Of a stretch of 64,000 nt of DNA, positions 1-11,141 are shown in pieces. Under the pieces are notes generated by a model. That model saw only the letters and a program-made list of their open reading frames with translations. It had not been told where the DNA came from and searched no databases. The stretch comes from Microbotryum silenes-acaulis (Eukaryota; Basidiomycota; Microbotryomycetes; Microbotryales; Microbotryaceae), in assembly GCA_003665825.1 (NCBI GenBank), contig QPFY01000011.1, positions 868,001 to 932,000 on the forward strand, in the 5' to 3' direction. Numbering within the stretch: the first letter of the stretch is position 1; each line of letters opens with the position of its first letter. A program made the position numbers and the translations under genes.

Positions 1-450
1 ACGGCACGGCAGGCGGGAAGGATGCTGTGGGCCCATCGCTGGGCTGAGAGCTGGAGCTGGCCATGGGTGGGCCCAGAGTGCGGCCCACTCCGCAGACTTT
101 TTGTTGGCGCGTGACGAGGGCCCGCGACTCGCCCTTGCGACGGTCGAAATGGGAAGGAATCTATCGACCTGGATTGAAGGGTAGGGATGGGAGGTGAAAT
201 TGAGGTCCCTGGGAGGGGTTGGGACGGGGACGGGCCACGGCTTGCAAGGGTGTTGCTGCGGCGGGTTCGTCGTCGCAGCCACGACCGGCCACGGGGGGAT
301 CCGCGACTTGGCTGGCGTCGCGAGGAATGCACGCTTACGGCTGGGCCCGGCACGGCCACGAATCGACACGCACACACACGACCACGCTTCAGCACACGCT
401 TCACCAATCGTCTTGCTGACCATTGTCAACTCTGAATTCCCAACAGTGAG
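1..450. other. Upstream region of RPL39, no gene seen
   Basis: GC-rich sequence without a protein I recognise. The open frames here are short, overlapping and Arg/His-rich, as expected of shadow frames. It probably holds the promoter and 5' leader of the ribosomal protein gene that follows. Confidence 0.4.
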
Positions 451-773
451 ATGCCTTCCAATAAGTCGTTCCGAACCAAGGTCGTGTTGGCCAAAGCCGG
501 CAAAGTGAACCGGTGCGTCCTTGCATGCGTTTTCATCTTGTACTGCAACGATTCGTTGGCTGACCAGTTCCATCTATCCCTGTTCTTAATCAGACCCATC
601 CCCCAATGGTTCCGTCTCAAGGCTGACACCAAGCTGCAGTACAACGGTCCGTGAAACCGCGTCCCCCGCCTGTGGTGCGACCCCGCCGGCACCCGTAACT
701 GACAGTTGGGCTCCCCTCTGCTTGTCCCACAGCCAAGCGCCGCCACTGGCGCAGGACAAAGCTCAACCTCTAA
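451..773 (+). CDS. RPL39: 60S ribosomal protein eL39
   Basis: Small basic protein of the large cytosolic ribosomal subunit, lining the exit tunnel. Three exons (451-512, 594-646, 733-773) join in phase to a 51-residue protein, the usual length for this family. The start MPSNKSFRTK, the middle PIPQWFRLK and the end KRRHWRRTKLNL match eL39 along its whole length. Both introns have GT-AG ends (GTGCGT and GTCCGT donors) and are 81 and 86 nt long. The gene is convergent with FMC1 downstream. Recognition is by family similarity and is very secure. Confidence 0.95.
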
Positions 774-1174
774 ACGAATCGCTTCTTTCTTCTCCACTCC
801 TACGATCGGACGAGCAACCTTCAGAAAGCAAACCTCCCGAATGGCGATTCTATGGATCGTCGAATGATGGTGTGCATGGGTGGTCGATTGGACGACGTGG
901 TGGTGGAAGAAGGCACGGTCTTAGGATAGAGGGATGAGAGAGCTTTTCTTGTACCGAGACGAAGTACTGCAAAACGAAAACCAGCACCATCGTTCCAGCT
1001 ATGCCACTGTCGTCCGGATCGGTGTGAGGACGGAGGTCTCGGCAAGAAGGGGTATGGTCAAAGTGGAGAGAGGCTGGGTGTTACACTATGAATGACAATG
1101 GTCTGCTGCTGCGAGCTGCATAGGTGGGGGGAAAGAACTACTTTTACAAACGGCGATGCACGTGATGATCGATC
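774..1174. other. Convergent 3' region between RPL39 and FMC1
   Basis: About 400 nt between two convergent stop codons. Only short overlapping frames occur. It is expected to hold the two 3' UTRs and terminators, but I see no distinct motif. Confidence 0.4.
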
Positions 1175-1798
1175 CTACTGTTGTGCTTTGGCCTGCTGTT
1201 CCCTCTTTTCAATCTGCTTGGCCTTCTGTCGTTCCATCGTCGGTTCAACACCGGCTTCGAAAGCCTCGGGGAACTCGAGTCCGACCATTCGCGCTGACTT
1301 GTGTGCCTTTTCGTCCTCGGTCATGCCCGAAGATGGATTGTACCGTTCGACGAGCGCCTGGAGGGGGTCAGGGGAGCGCAGAAGCAGAAGCAGCGTCAGC
1401 ATCAGCGTACCAGTTGAAAGGATAGCGCACCTTCCGGAAAAACCTAAATTGCCCCCTCCATGTACATACCTTGTGGGACCGATGGGCTTGGAGAAAGATG
1501 ACCATGTCCTCGACCTGTCGCTCAAAAGCCTTGGCCTCTTTCGAACCCCGGCTCAGCGACTTGGCTTCGTCAAAGATGAGACGCAGGTGTTGTGGGATCG
1601 ACGCTGATCGTTCGACGCGCGGGTGAATAGACTGAAAAGCCGATTGGAAGATGACGCAGTAGTGGTGAAACATGCCGGTGGGAGCTCAATCGGGTGTCAA
1701 TTCAAGCTGTTGAGAGAGCTGAGTCTAGGCCGAGAGGAACTGACGTTGGCTACGAATTGGCGTAGTGTGGCGCGGTACATTCGCGGTAAAGTCGCCAT
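1175..1798 (-). CDS. FMC1: ATP synthase F1 assembly factor FMC1-like (LYR-type)
   Basis: Mitochondrial matrix protein that in yeast supports Atp12 during assembly of the F1 sector. Proposed exons on the minus strand are 1798-1745, 1631-1470 and 1357-1175, giving 132 residues. The N-terminus has MYRATLRQF (an LYR-like start). The C-terminal half contains LVERYNPSSGMTEDEKAHK followed by SARMVGLEFP, which is the family signature. The first intron uses a GTCAGT donor and is the least certain junction. The second uses GTATGT with a pyrimidine-rich CAG acceptor. The gene is divergent from ATP11 and shares a gap of about 200 nt with it. Confidence 0.75.
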
Positions 1799-2001
1799 CG
1801 TGACTGAGCTCGATCGTGGTGGTGGCTACGGGGTAGTTGCGGGACAAGAGACGAGCGAAGCGGAGGGAGACGATCTCGGGAATTGGTGGAAGTGGGTGAT
1901 CGGCGGCGCTTGCGAACCTTGAACTTGTCCCAAGCGCATGCTCCACTCTTGTCCTCTTTCATCTTTCTCACGCGACTCGACCCTACGTGAGCTCTCTAAA
2001 A
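1799..2001. promoter_or_regulatory. Shared divergent promoter of FMC1 and ATP11
   Basis: Only 203 nt separate the proposed start codons of two oppositely directed genes that act in the same assembly pathway, so one short region must serve both. I see no clear TATA box. The bidirectional role is inferred from the layout. Confidence 0.5.
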
Positions 2002-3205
2002 ATGGCGACACTCTTGCCCCAACTGGGTCGAACACTCTTCTCGGGTCCAACTCGTCGCACGCTGAGCACAAGCTCGCGAGTGTGGAACGCAACCCCGGAA
2101 TGGGAACAGCTCGTCGGCGGCCGGCAAGGCATCGAGCGAGAGCGCCAAAGCTTCCAGGCCAAGTACCGCGAAGCGCTCGAGAAGAAGGCCCAGCAGGAAG
2201 GTATCACCGTGGAGGAACTGAAAAAGCGGAAGGCAGCGTCGCTCTCCGCCGATCAGGAGGAGGCCAGGTTGACCAAGCTGGCCGCTACCGAGGCACCGGC
2301 ATCGGCGTCGACATCCGCATCGACATCCACATCCACAACATCAACAACACCGAGTACGAAATCACCGAAAGTGAAACCTGCACCGGTCAAGTCGTCGTCC
2401 GAGAGCCCGGTCAAGGTGCGTCAGCAGACCCTTCCCTCCGCTCCTTCTCGGCATTTGACGTCACTGACACCATCGTCCCCCCCCCCCCCATCCCACCACA
2501 GCCCTTGAGCGACATCATGGACCTGTCCAAAGCCGCAGCCTTAAATTCGACCTCCGTCTCGCAACTATGGACGACGTACCATCAGGCCAAAGGTTATCTC
2601 TCCGCCGCCGTGCCCGTCGAGACGTATGAGCGCATGATCAAGCTCGCCAAGCGGTACCCGTTGTTCGTCCTGCCGCTCGCCCGGGACGTCAGCGTCGGCG
2701 AGACCGAGGCCGACAAGGCGACCGCGACCGAGATGCACTTGATGGTCAGTTCATTCGCCTCGGATAACGAAACCCAGAGCTGAACCTGAGCCCGGACCCC
2801 CCCTGCGATGAACAGGAATGGGCTCTGCTCCCCCCACCGACGACGGCGCACACCCCCGTCCCTTCGCCTTCGACCGTACTCTTCACCCCGCTCGCCGAAT
2901 ACAAGGCTCGGCAGGCGTACGCGCAACCGTACCTCATCCTGACACACTACACCGACCTCGCTGAATCGCACAAGATCGTGCTCATGCGCGGCGAGATCAC
3001 GACCAACGTAGCGCTCGACGCCACCGCGGCGCAGATCCTGACCGTGCGCATGCAACTTTTTTACAACAACTCGCTGCACGGCGACGGCCCCAAGGATACG
3101 GACCTCGATCGCGATCGGCTCCAGGTGCTCAAGACGTTCCACGAGACGCCGAACGAGTTTGATGTCGAGGCCTTGATTCGACTCGCCGAGATCGCAAAGC
3201 TGTGA
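2002..3205 (+). CDS. ATP11: ATP synthase F1 assembly chaperone Atp11
   Basis: Mitochondrial chaperone that binds the F1 beta subunit before assembly (ATPAF1 in animals). Exons 2002-2415, 2502-2744 and 2816-3205 give 348 residues. The first 30 residues are Arg/Ser-rich and fit a mitochondrial presequence (RRTLSTSSRVW). They are followed by a charged helix and a Ser/Thr/Ala-rich linker. The core begins at PLSDIMDLSK and contains ETYERMIKLAKRYP, FVLPLAR, VLFTPLAEYKARQAYAQPYL and VLMRGEIT, all typical of the family. A run of 13 or so C residues lies in intron 1 before the acceptor. The start is the first ATG; an upstream GTG is not needed. Confidence 0.9.
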
Positions 3206-5255
3206 TGCAATGTCAGAGGTTCTCTCCCTTGGCGAGACAAACTATGTGAAGATGTACCAGTCCAAGAATATCCGGCTCAAAGAGGACTGACAGCTTCCGA
3301 TCCATGTTACGGTGCCGACCCTCCCACTTGAGCCGACAACGCCAGTCACTTCCATGCATGCATGCATGACACAATCAAAGTACCTTGACCAATTTGGGCC
3401 CCATCAGTGGTCTTGTGTCTCCAGATGTCCATGCGTGTCCGGATCCGCTTGTTTGTTGGCCATGTCTGACCCCTGTCTTTGCGTAAGGGGCTCGGCGGCT
3501 GTTGGGCCCGCCTCGTGGGGTGGTCGGGAATTCTTACCGTTGAGGATTCCCTTTACGTGCTGCTTGATCTGATCTGCTACACTGTCCTGTCTGGTCTGAG
3601 ACAGAAATGGGAGGTGAGAGGTACTGATTAGAAAAGACGTTTAACGTCTGATTCGGCCAAGCTGAAACTTGAAGCTCGCGCGTGAGTTGACCTTGCGATT
3701 CTTAAGGTCGAGCACGGTGGTCTAAAGATCTTTAGGCTCAGTAACAGATCTTCTTGGTCTTTTATTGAGCTTACAGTGTGCTACGTCCAGCGACAATCCC
3801 TATTGGAAGCAGTTTTGCCGCATTTCCATGATTGGAGTTTCGTGGTGCGCCCACGGAAATCTCGAATCCTCATAAGCCTGGCAGCATGTATGGTACCATG
3901 TTCTTATTGTGGGTTCTACAGATTGTCATTGTACTTGTCCTGCAACATCAAAATACTACAATTTCGTCATGTGTTCACCAAATATCAAGTGGACGCACAG
4001 GTGTGCACATGTGTTGCGGCTGCTCAAGGCGCCCAGTTCCCCCCGCCTTTCCTTCCGTCGTGCCAGGTCGGCCTGTCCAAGGCAAGCCTTTGTAGCTGGC
4101 GATGGCGACTATGTTTTATAATACCACGATAGTTCCTCTGTTGACTCGCTCCAAAGGCCAAACGTGACACGGTCATTGCCGCGTGCAGTGGTTTGAGCCC
4201 GATCACTCGTCCAAGCTGAACGAAACCCCTAGGATGGCCTTGATCGACGCCGGACCATGGACCTCACCGTCGCGTCCCAGAGTTCCGAATTCAAGGTCTT
4301 GTTGATCGGGGTGGGTTTCACGTGGAGCTAAGATGTGGGTGACGGTCGTCACTCAAGATAGCTTCTTCTTGTTTTCGATCCGCTTCGGCTCGTCCGAATA
4401 ATGAACACCGCGCAGAAGGGACAACCGAGACCCGCGGCGCTCCGGTCACATGAGGTATCGTGTACCCGGAGCGATTGGGCAAGATCCTTCAAACTGGGTC
4501 AGTACAATTTCGGTTAAATTAAATCATGCTAACTCACCACCGAAACAATTCACTGCCTGTAACAGTCAGTATTGCTTGCAGTTATTGCTGGGCTGAACTC
4601 GCCTTGACTAGTTATCGTCGCGATCATAGTCGCAGTCATTGTCGCCGGAAGGCGTTTCAGTACGACACGCGTGCCCACCGGTCGACTTATCTTCCCAAAA
4701 CATGCGATGGGAAGTTGAACAACCGCTTCATTTCGGCAGCTGAGCATGATCGGCCGATGCGGCGGCCTGCGAAAGTGACTTCGCCGCGATGGTGCCCGAT
4801 GTACATTGCTGCCGGCGAGGATGTCCAATCAGCCGTCCCATCGCACCTACGGTGGACGGGCGCACGGCGCGGGGACCGGCCGGTTTGGAGAAAAAAGAGG
4901 GGACAGCCACCTCACTGGTCACTATGGGACGAAGTGGTGCCCAAGGTGCTTTGTGAGATCGATGACGGGAGACTCGGAGCAGGTGTCTTTGTAGATGTGT
5001 CAACAGGCAACAGAGCCAAGTACTGCTTGCGAATGCGAAGGTCAAAAAACAAAAAGAGAGAAAGAAAACCCTCGAGACAACATGCTACAATTTGTGTGCC
5101 GTCGCAGGAGAAATCTCACGACCCATCTGCTCTTCGTTCGTTTCGTTGCACTGCCGGCGGAGCAGAGCACCCAGATCACCCACCAACCCGTCGTGCGACA
5201 ACTCGCCTGTGGCCCACTTTGGTCCGAGGATAGCGCTTTCGTCAACACGATCGAT
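3206..5255. other. Two-kilobase intergenic region, no gene seen
   Basis: No frame in either strand resembles a known protein, and the longest (4526-5233) is Arg/His/Ser-rich with no domain. A short CATG repeat lies near 3354-3370. Base composition is more AT-rich than the neighbouring genes. It may hold UTRs, a non-coding RNA or decayed sequence, but nothing can be supported. Confidence 0.35.
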
Positions 5256-6919
5256 CTATGAATGCTCCAGGCCTAGCCCGCAGTACTTGGCGACCGTCCC
5301 TACGAGCTCGGGAGCCTTCTTCCAGAACCCCGTGAACGGGGCAAGGGTGTATTCCAACCCGCTTGACTTCAGTAGAAGGTATTCTTTGGACTCGACGGCG
5401 AAAAGTTCCTGATTCCACTCGTACCAAATGCGTTCGACCTCCGGCGACATCCCAATCGGCCCGTCTGGCCCCGTGGGGTGGATGAACAGGACGAAGACGA
5501 TCGAATAGACGAGGGGCTCGATATCGTGCCAGGGCTGGTGGAAGAACTTCGTCTCTTCCGGGTGGTCTTCGACCAGCTCTCGCGCACGGAACGGGAACGA
5601 GCCCTGCGGGGAACAAGACGTCGTCGCGTGTCAATGGTGGAACCGCGCAGCAAAGCCCCACCCGCAGATCCAAAATGCGTACCACATGTTTCCTACGTTC
5701 CGCCTCACCCTCTGGCCCCTCCGTGAATACTGCGGTATCGTAATCAATCAACACGCCCCTGCCATCAGATGCGACCATGATGTTCGTCGCTGACACATCG
5801 CGGTGAAGGATGCCGAGATGATAGAGACTGCGCAGGCCTGCAGCAGACGTTCACGTGCCCGCATGGTCAGTCCATCATACGTCCGTGACCCTTCGGAGAC
5901 ACGAAGAACGTACCTTGAGCTGCACCGAGTATGGCTTTCGTCAACGCCTTGGTCGAATCGGCGACAGAGATCGGCGCGTAGCACTGCTCGTGGAAAGTCA
6001 CCTCCAGCGCCCGCGGCTTGAGCCCCCACGCTTCGGCGTCAAGACCCTCGGGGAGGAATCGCGGGACGACGACAAAGTCACTCTCGCGATACACGTCGAC
6101 AATTTTGGTGAGCCCTTCGCGGTGTTCGGAAGACGCGTTGGCGATGGTGAGGCGGATCCGATCGTGCTCGTCGCAGCGAGCTTCTTCGACGAAAGAGATC
6201 GTCATTGCGCACTCGGTGTGCGCAGTCTGACCTTCGCCAATTGCGGAGACGCGATATGCCGAGGTGCGACGTCCGAACATGGAGTTGGACCAGGAAAGCG
6301 GCTCAAGAATCTGCACGTTGCCAAGCGTAGGAGTCTGCGATAGGTGGTCGCGGAATCGGATCGGCCGAGGGGGCAACTCTGAGTAAGGGAAGGTGTACGA
6401 GGGGGAAAAGGCGTCGTCGCACAAAGATACGATGATGCCAAGTTCGCGATCGCTCAGGCTGAGCAATCGGGCGAGAATCGTCGACAGGTAGCCGTTCTTT
6501 TCCGTACAGTAAATGTTGGGGCTGTAGAACAGACCAGATGGTGTATGGAGGTAGATCACCATCTGGTTGCCATGGACAAAGACACCAAAGGCATGTGATC
6601 GAATCGATTCCGCGGCGAGTACCTCGAGCGACCGTCGAACACGCACGTCGGCGTAGACGAATCTGAATTTTGTGGCGTCGATCGGTCTCTTGTTGAATTC
6701 GACGACGGAAGCAACTTGGGTCCAGCTCGGACGGCCGGTCTTGACGTCCTCGACGGCCGTTTTACTATCATCGTCGCCGCTGTTTCGCCAAATGTTCGGG
6801 AGGTCCGGATTCGCCTCGTAGGCCTCGCGGGTGAGAAGGACGAGATCAGGCATGGCCTCGGGATCATCGAGCTCGCCCTTATTCTCTTCCTGGAAGCTCA
6901 CAAACCGGCCTTTGCTCTT
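5256..6919 (-). CDS. FunK1-type fungal protein kinase, N-terminus missing
   Basis: Member of the fungal FunK1 kinase-like family, whose cellular role is mostly unknown. Exons 6919-5914, 5837-5683 and 5603-5256 join in phase. The first carries the N-terminal part of the domain (MPDLVLLTREAY, HAFGVFVHGNQMVIY). The second has the catalytic loop GILHRDVSATNIMV and the metal-binding segment GVLIDYDTAVF. The third has FFHQPWHDIEPLVY, a standard FunK1 C-lobe motif, and ends at ELSVxxC-like GLGLEHS. Roughly the first 100-200 residues expected of such proteins are absent: upstream of 6919 only a splice-acceptor-like site is seen, followed immediately by a retroelement remnant on the other strand. The first in-frame ATG is at 6853. 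It may be a truncated pseudogene. Confidence 0.7.
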
Positions 6920-7011
6920 CTGCACACCGCACGGCAAAGGGCAGACAAGTTGAACAAGCTGTCAAGCAAGCTTCAAGCCAAAACTTCAATCCCCCGGAAC
7001 TCTCCAAGAGC

Positions 7012-7852
7012 CAGAACCTCGAGCAATGGGCGACGCACGTACTCTACTTTCCAGCGGGCTACGGAATACAACTCTCGGTAAACCCGACGCTTTTTCGAGG
7101 GCCCGATGGCGAGGTGATGACCCCGTCTTCGTTTGTGAACGCGTCCAAACGCCACCAAGTCTTCATCTTCCCTCCTATCTTCCCCAAGGGACACCAGAAG
7201 GTATTCGATCTGCCTGAGCAACGTTGGAACGCTTGGTGGAAGGCTTTGCGCAAGGTTCGCCGGGTTCACTCGGACGCCGAGGATACCGGCCACCTTCTCT
7301 CCCTGGGGTCCCTCCATCCGGGCAGCCAAGTCGCCTCCCCAACCAGCCCTCACCCCAAAAATCGATCTGCCTCCTGTGTGATGTGCCTCTCGGAAGCACC
7401 CGAGTGCCTGGCCCACCTCGCGGTCGGCTGTCCATTTGCCCGGCGTCTCTGGCTGCTCTGTCCCCGACCCCCCACCCAGTCTTTGTGGACTTTGTATGTC
7501 CGGTCGTGTCTCGCTCGGAACGTCGACTTGTCGAACTACGAGTCCTCTTCTTTCACTCGATCTGGAAGCTCTGTCGCCGTCGCCGATTCTCGTCGGATCT
7601 TTTGGAACCGATCGCCGAAACGGACTTCGAGGGGCTTCGAGCCTCTATTCAGGAGTCCAAGGGTCGCCTAGTGTCTCTGTAAGCCACCAAAGGGGGTTTT
7701 AGTGGGTATGGTTGATCCTGGTTCAGGGTCAATGAGTCCTACACTACTGGCTTCTGCCAGTGTGCGTAACAGCATTCCCTCCGCCTTTTCCGAAGATTTC
7801 TAGGTATTAATATAATTATGCTGTTAATGAAGTCTATCAAATAAATAAAAAA
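7012..7852 (+). mobile_element. 5'-truncated non-LTR (LINE-like) retrotransposon tail
   Basis: An open frame running to a stop at 7669-7671 ends with a zinc-knuckle-like reverse-transcriptase C-terminal motif: CVMCLSEAPECLAHLAVGC followed by PFARRLW, preceded by RWNAWWKALRKV. This Cys/His arrangement is typical of the end of non-LTR retrotransposon ORF2. It is followed by a 3' UTR-like stretch and an A-rich tail (AAATAAATAAAAAA, about 7839-7852). No reverse transcriptase or endonuclease domain is present, so the copy is a dead 5'-truncated insertion. Its left edge is uncertain (somewhere between 6930 and 7012). Confidence 0.6.
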
Positions 7853-8187
7853 GCGGCGGCCGGAGGAGGCTCTTCCCCCGTCCCTATCTCCCTTCGTACA
7901 AGCGAGTGTGTGTGGTCGAGCTGTTGCTCTTCACTCCATCGAGTTCGTTCGACCTCGTCAACACAACCTGGTACCTGCTTCGACTGACCTGCGTCGCTTC
8001 TCGACTCGCCTCCTCCAACACCCAGTGCACCAGTGCCAGTGCCAGTGCCATCTCCGAATCCGGCGGTTTCCGACTGGCAGCTACCAGCCTCCTCCGGGCT
8101 TCGACGCCGACCGCAGTGAACCACCAGTCGCTCTACGCCGTTTACTCGACCCTTGCGGCGGCTTCGAAGACGCGGACGACGTACAAG

Positions 8188-10999
8188 ATGGCTCCCACGC
8201 ACATCTTTCACCCTCTAGCAAACCCTGGGCCGGCGGAAGGCCACGACAATGGGCTCGCGCTGACGGCGCTGTTTCGCGAGTCCGGACCCGGCACGACGAT
8301 CCTCTTGCTGCCAGCGACGACGTACCCGCTCTACTCGACGATCGACTTTATCCACCCTCGCACGACGCTCGCGACGTTGGGCTACCCCAAGTTTCAGACG
8401 GGGCAACAGGCCGTGCTCGAAACTCGCAGCGAAAAGGAGGCCGGCGCGATCAACATGTACAACAAGGCCGAGACGAGTTTGAAGCGCGTCCACCTGCGCG
8501 GCTGTCGAGGCTGGGGCAGGGGCGTGCCCACGGATGAAGAAAAGGAAAAGTGGAAGAAGGAGGGTCGACTCGGGTGGATCGAAGGTGGTGGAGCCATGGT
8601 GTGGATGGGGGGGCCCGACAGTCACGATTCGCTCGTCGAAGGTGAGCGAGCTAACGCCGAGCGCCGAGCAAACTCGCCGAGCAGCCCAGCTGATTTTTTG
8701 GCTCCGATCTCCTGCACTCCGCACAAGGGTGCCGCCTCGAGGATCCTCGTGGTTGGACCGCCGTAAGCCTTCATCAGCAGAGACACATTTTTACTTGGTG
8801 CCCAACTGAAACCGACCTCTGCTTTACCCCATCGGCCACTAGGTCCACCTTTGCGATTGGGCACTGCGGGCCAAGTTGCTCAACAACATTGTCGGTCCCT
8901 GCGGTCAGGAAGGTGAGAATCGAATATATCCGAGCTCCTTCAAAGTATTTGCCTTTGACATGTTGTCATTCATGTTCAGCACCTGCGGGCCCCTGGGCCG
9001 ATGGTTTGAGCGTCGCCGGCAAAGATTCTGTCGTTGTGAGTTATGTGGGCGACTGGGCGACCCTTGACCAAGTCTCGCACGCACTAACCTGGACCCGTCT
9101 GTTCTCCTCAGTCGGGCAACACCATTGTAAGTAACATCTCATCCACACAGCTCATCATTTTTTGACTGCGTTCCGGCCACAGATCGACGCGACGGATGGA
9201 GCGATCGTCGTCTTTTGCGCCCCTGGCTCGACCATTTCGGACAACACCATCATCGCGCGTACGCGTGACCTGCTCGGAGCGATTAACATGTACGTTCTGC
9301 TTCTTGCGTGGCGGTGGAAATGCCGGCAAACGTCCCCTGACACTTTAAACACAGGGTCGACGATTTTCCGTACAACCGCGACTTTTCCAACACGCGCGTT
9401 GTCGGCAACACGATCCGCACCGAGGGGGCCTACATCCGCCTCGCGATTGGGTGCGGGCCGACGTGCTGGTCCCCCTGGCAGACGTTTCACGAAATCAACT
9501 ACGGCGGCTACGTGCAAAACAACTACCTGGGACCGGGGAGGATGGGGTACGGCGTTGCGCTCTCGGGGACCAAAGACTGGACCGTGCTCGGCAACGTCGT
9601 GCTGCCCGACACCAAGTTCGTCGGCGACGTTGCGAAGGCGTCGGGGAACGCACCGCCATGCCCCTTTCTCGTGCAGTGGGAAGACCGCGAGCGCACGATC
9701 AACAGCGACCTCCAGGACGGGTTTCTCCACGGCGAGGCCGTATACCTCATCGGGATCGAGGACGGCGCAAGCGAATTCTATAAGTTCGAGGGCGGCCAAG
9801 TCCGGCTCGACGCCGAAGGGGTCAGCGCGATGGGTGAAGGCGGGATTGTCGTCAAGGGTGGTCGGCTGGAGCTTCAACCCGGGGGTGAGCTGGTGATCCG
9901 AAAGACAACAGAGGGTCACGAACATGAAGGCAAGGTCGGGCACGGGGCGGTCCTTTGGAGCAGCGGAGCCCCCTCGTCGCCGCACCACGACCCCGTCCTC
10001 TCGTTCGACCTCGACGGCGTGTTCTCCGTGCGAGGCGAGGGCGGCCACGGGGACGTCGTGTGGAATCCGACGTCGTATCTTCAAGCGCATCTCGACAGAC
10101 TCGCTTCGTTGCCGCCGCTCAAGACGAAACCAGCCCGAGCGACCCCTGCGGATCCAAATGTCCCCGATCCCAACAAATGGGCCGGCCACCCTTCGTTCGT
10201 GCTCCGCGGCCATCAGCCCTTCCTCCAGGTGCGCACTAAGGACGACAACGTCCTCTTCTCAACGTCGTATGAGTACGAGACCACAGAAAATTGGTCCATG
10301 CAGGACGGCAAGTGGATTGCCGTTGCCCCACCCCACCTCCGCGGCGTGCAACCCTCTTCCGATGCCGCCTCAGCTTCAGAGGGCACCTGCGCGGGACCGC
10401 CGACGATCCCACCCCGCCCCGAGCAAACGTCGCCGGCCCACGGTCACCACCCCTTCCGGGCCTTCGTCAAGGGCCTCGCCTCCGATCTCGTGCAGAGAAC
10501 CCACCCGGGTTCGAACTCGGACCTGCGCCCCGGTGGGCGTCCACCGATCCCACCTCGTCCCGATGCGACAACGTTGATCAAGCCCGATCGTCCCGTCAAG
10601 CCCCTGTTCTTGTTCCTCAACCCCGTCACGGCGCAGCTTACGCTGCACTCGTCCTCTTCCCCTGCGCATCCCGAGCCGGAGCACATTCATTGGGTCGCGC
10701 CTCAGAACCCCGTCGAAGGCGGAGTCGACATGTGTTGGGTCGGCTTCCAGTACGATGGCAACCTCGTCATTTGTAAGTGTGCAAAGGGACGCCCCGGAAC
10801 GTTTTGCCACTCGTACTGACAGTGTCTAACTTCTCGATTTGTGGTTACAGATGCGAGGCGAGGCGAGGACGTGTCGGTCCCTTGGGCCTCGGGTACGAAT
10901 GCCGACAAGATGATACTCCGAGGCCACGGCGACCCCAACGGACCCGCGCTCGAGTTGCTCGACAAGCAGGGTAAGATGATCTGGACCAGTCGGTCGTAG
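8188..10999 (+). CDS. Right-handed beta-helix protein with C-terminal bulb-lectin-like segment
   Basis: Eight exons (8188-8641, 8728-8762, 8843-8912, 8980-9035, 9112-9126, 9183-9289, 9355-10772, 10851-10999) keep phase and give 767 residues. The N-terminal half has beta-helix/pectin-lyase style repeats (CRLEDPRGWTAVHL, SVVSGNTIIDATDGAIVVF, SDNTIIARTRDLLGAINM, NTIRTEGAYIRL). A Pro-rich linker (about residues 540-640) leads to a C-terminal segment containing QYDGNLVIYD and MILRGHGDPNGPALELLD. QxDGNLVxY matches the mannose-binding signature of bulb-type lectins. No signal peptide is visible at the chosen ATG, which is the first one in frame. Exon 5 is only 15 nt. Function is unknown; carbohydrate binding is inferred. 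Confidence 0.75.
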
Positions 11000-11141
11000 A
11001 CTACAGGTTAGGAGAGAGATCCAGAGATCCGGTTCCTTGATTGTTACAACAAGTTGGACTACACATACTGTAAATCACACCAACATGGACACATACATAT
11101 ACCCCGCCTTGTTCCTCTTATCGATATAAAAAGCACTGCGC

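Noticed and set aside
4526..5233. 235-codon open frame on the plus strand
   Set aside because: Composition is Arg/His/Ser-rich with no domain, no splice support and no start context; it looks like a chance frame in GC-rich DNA.
9155..10213. 352-codon minus-strand frame
   Set aside because: Exact shadow of the beta-helix gene exons on the plus strand.
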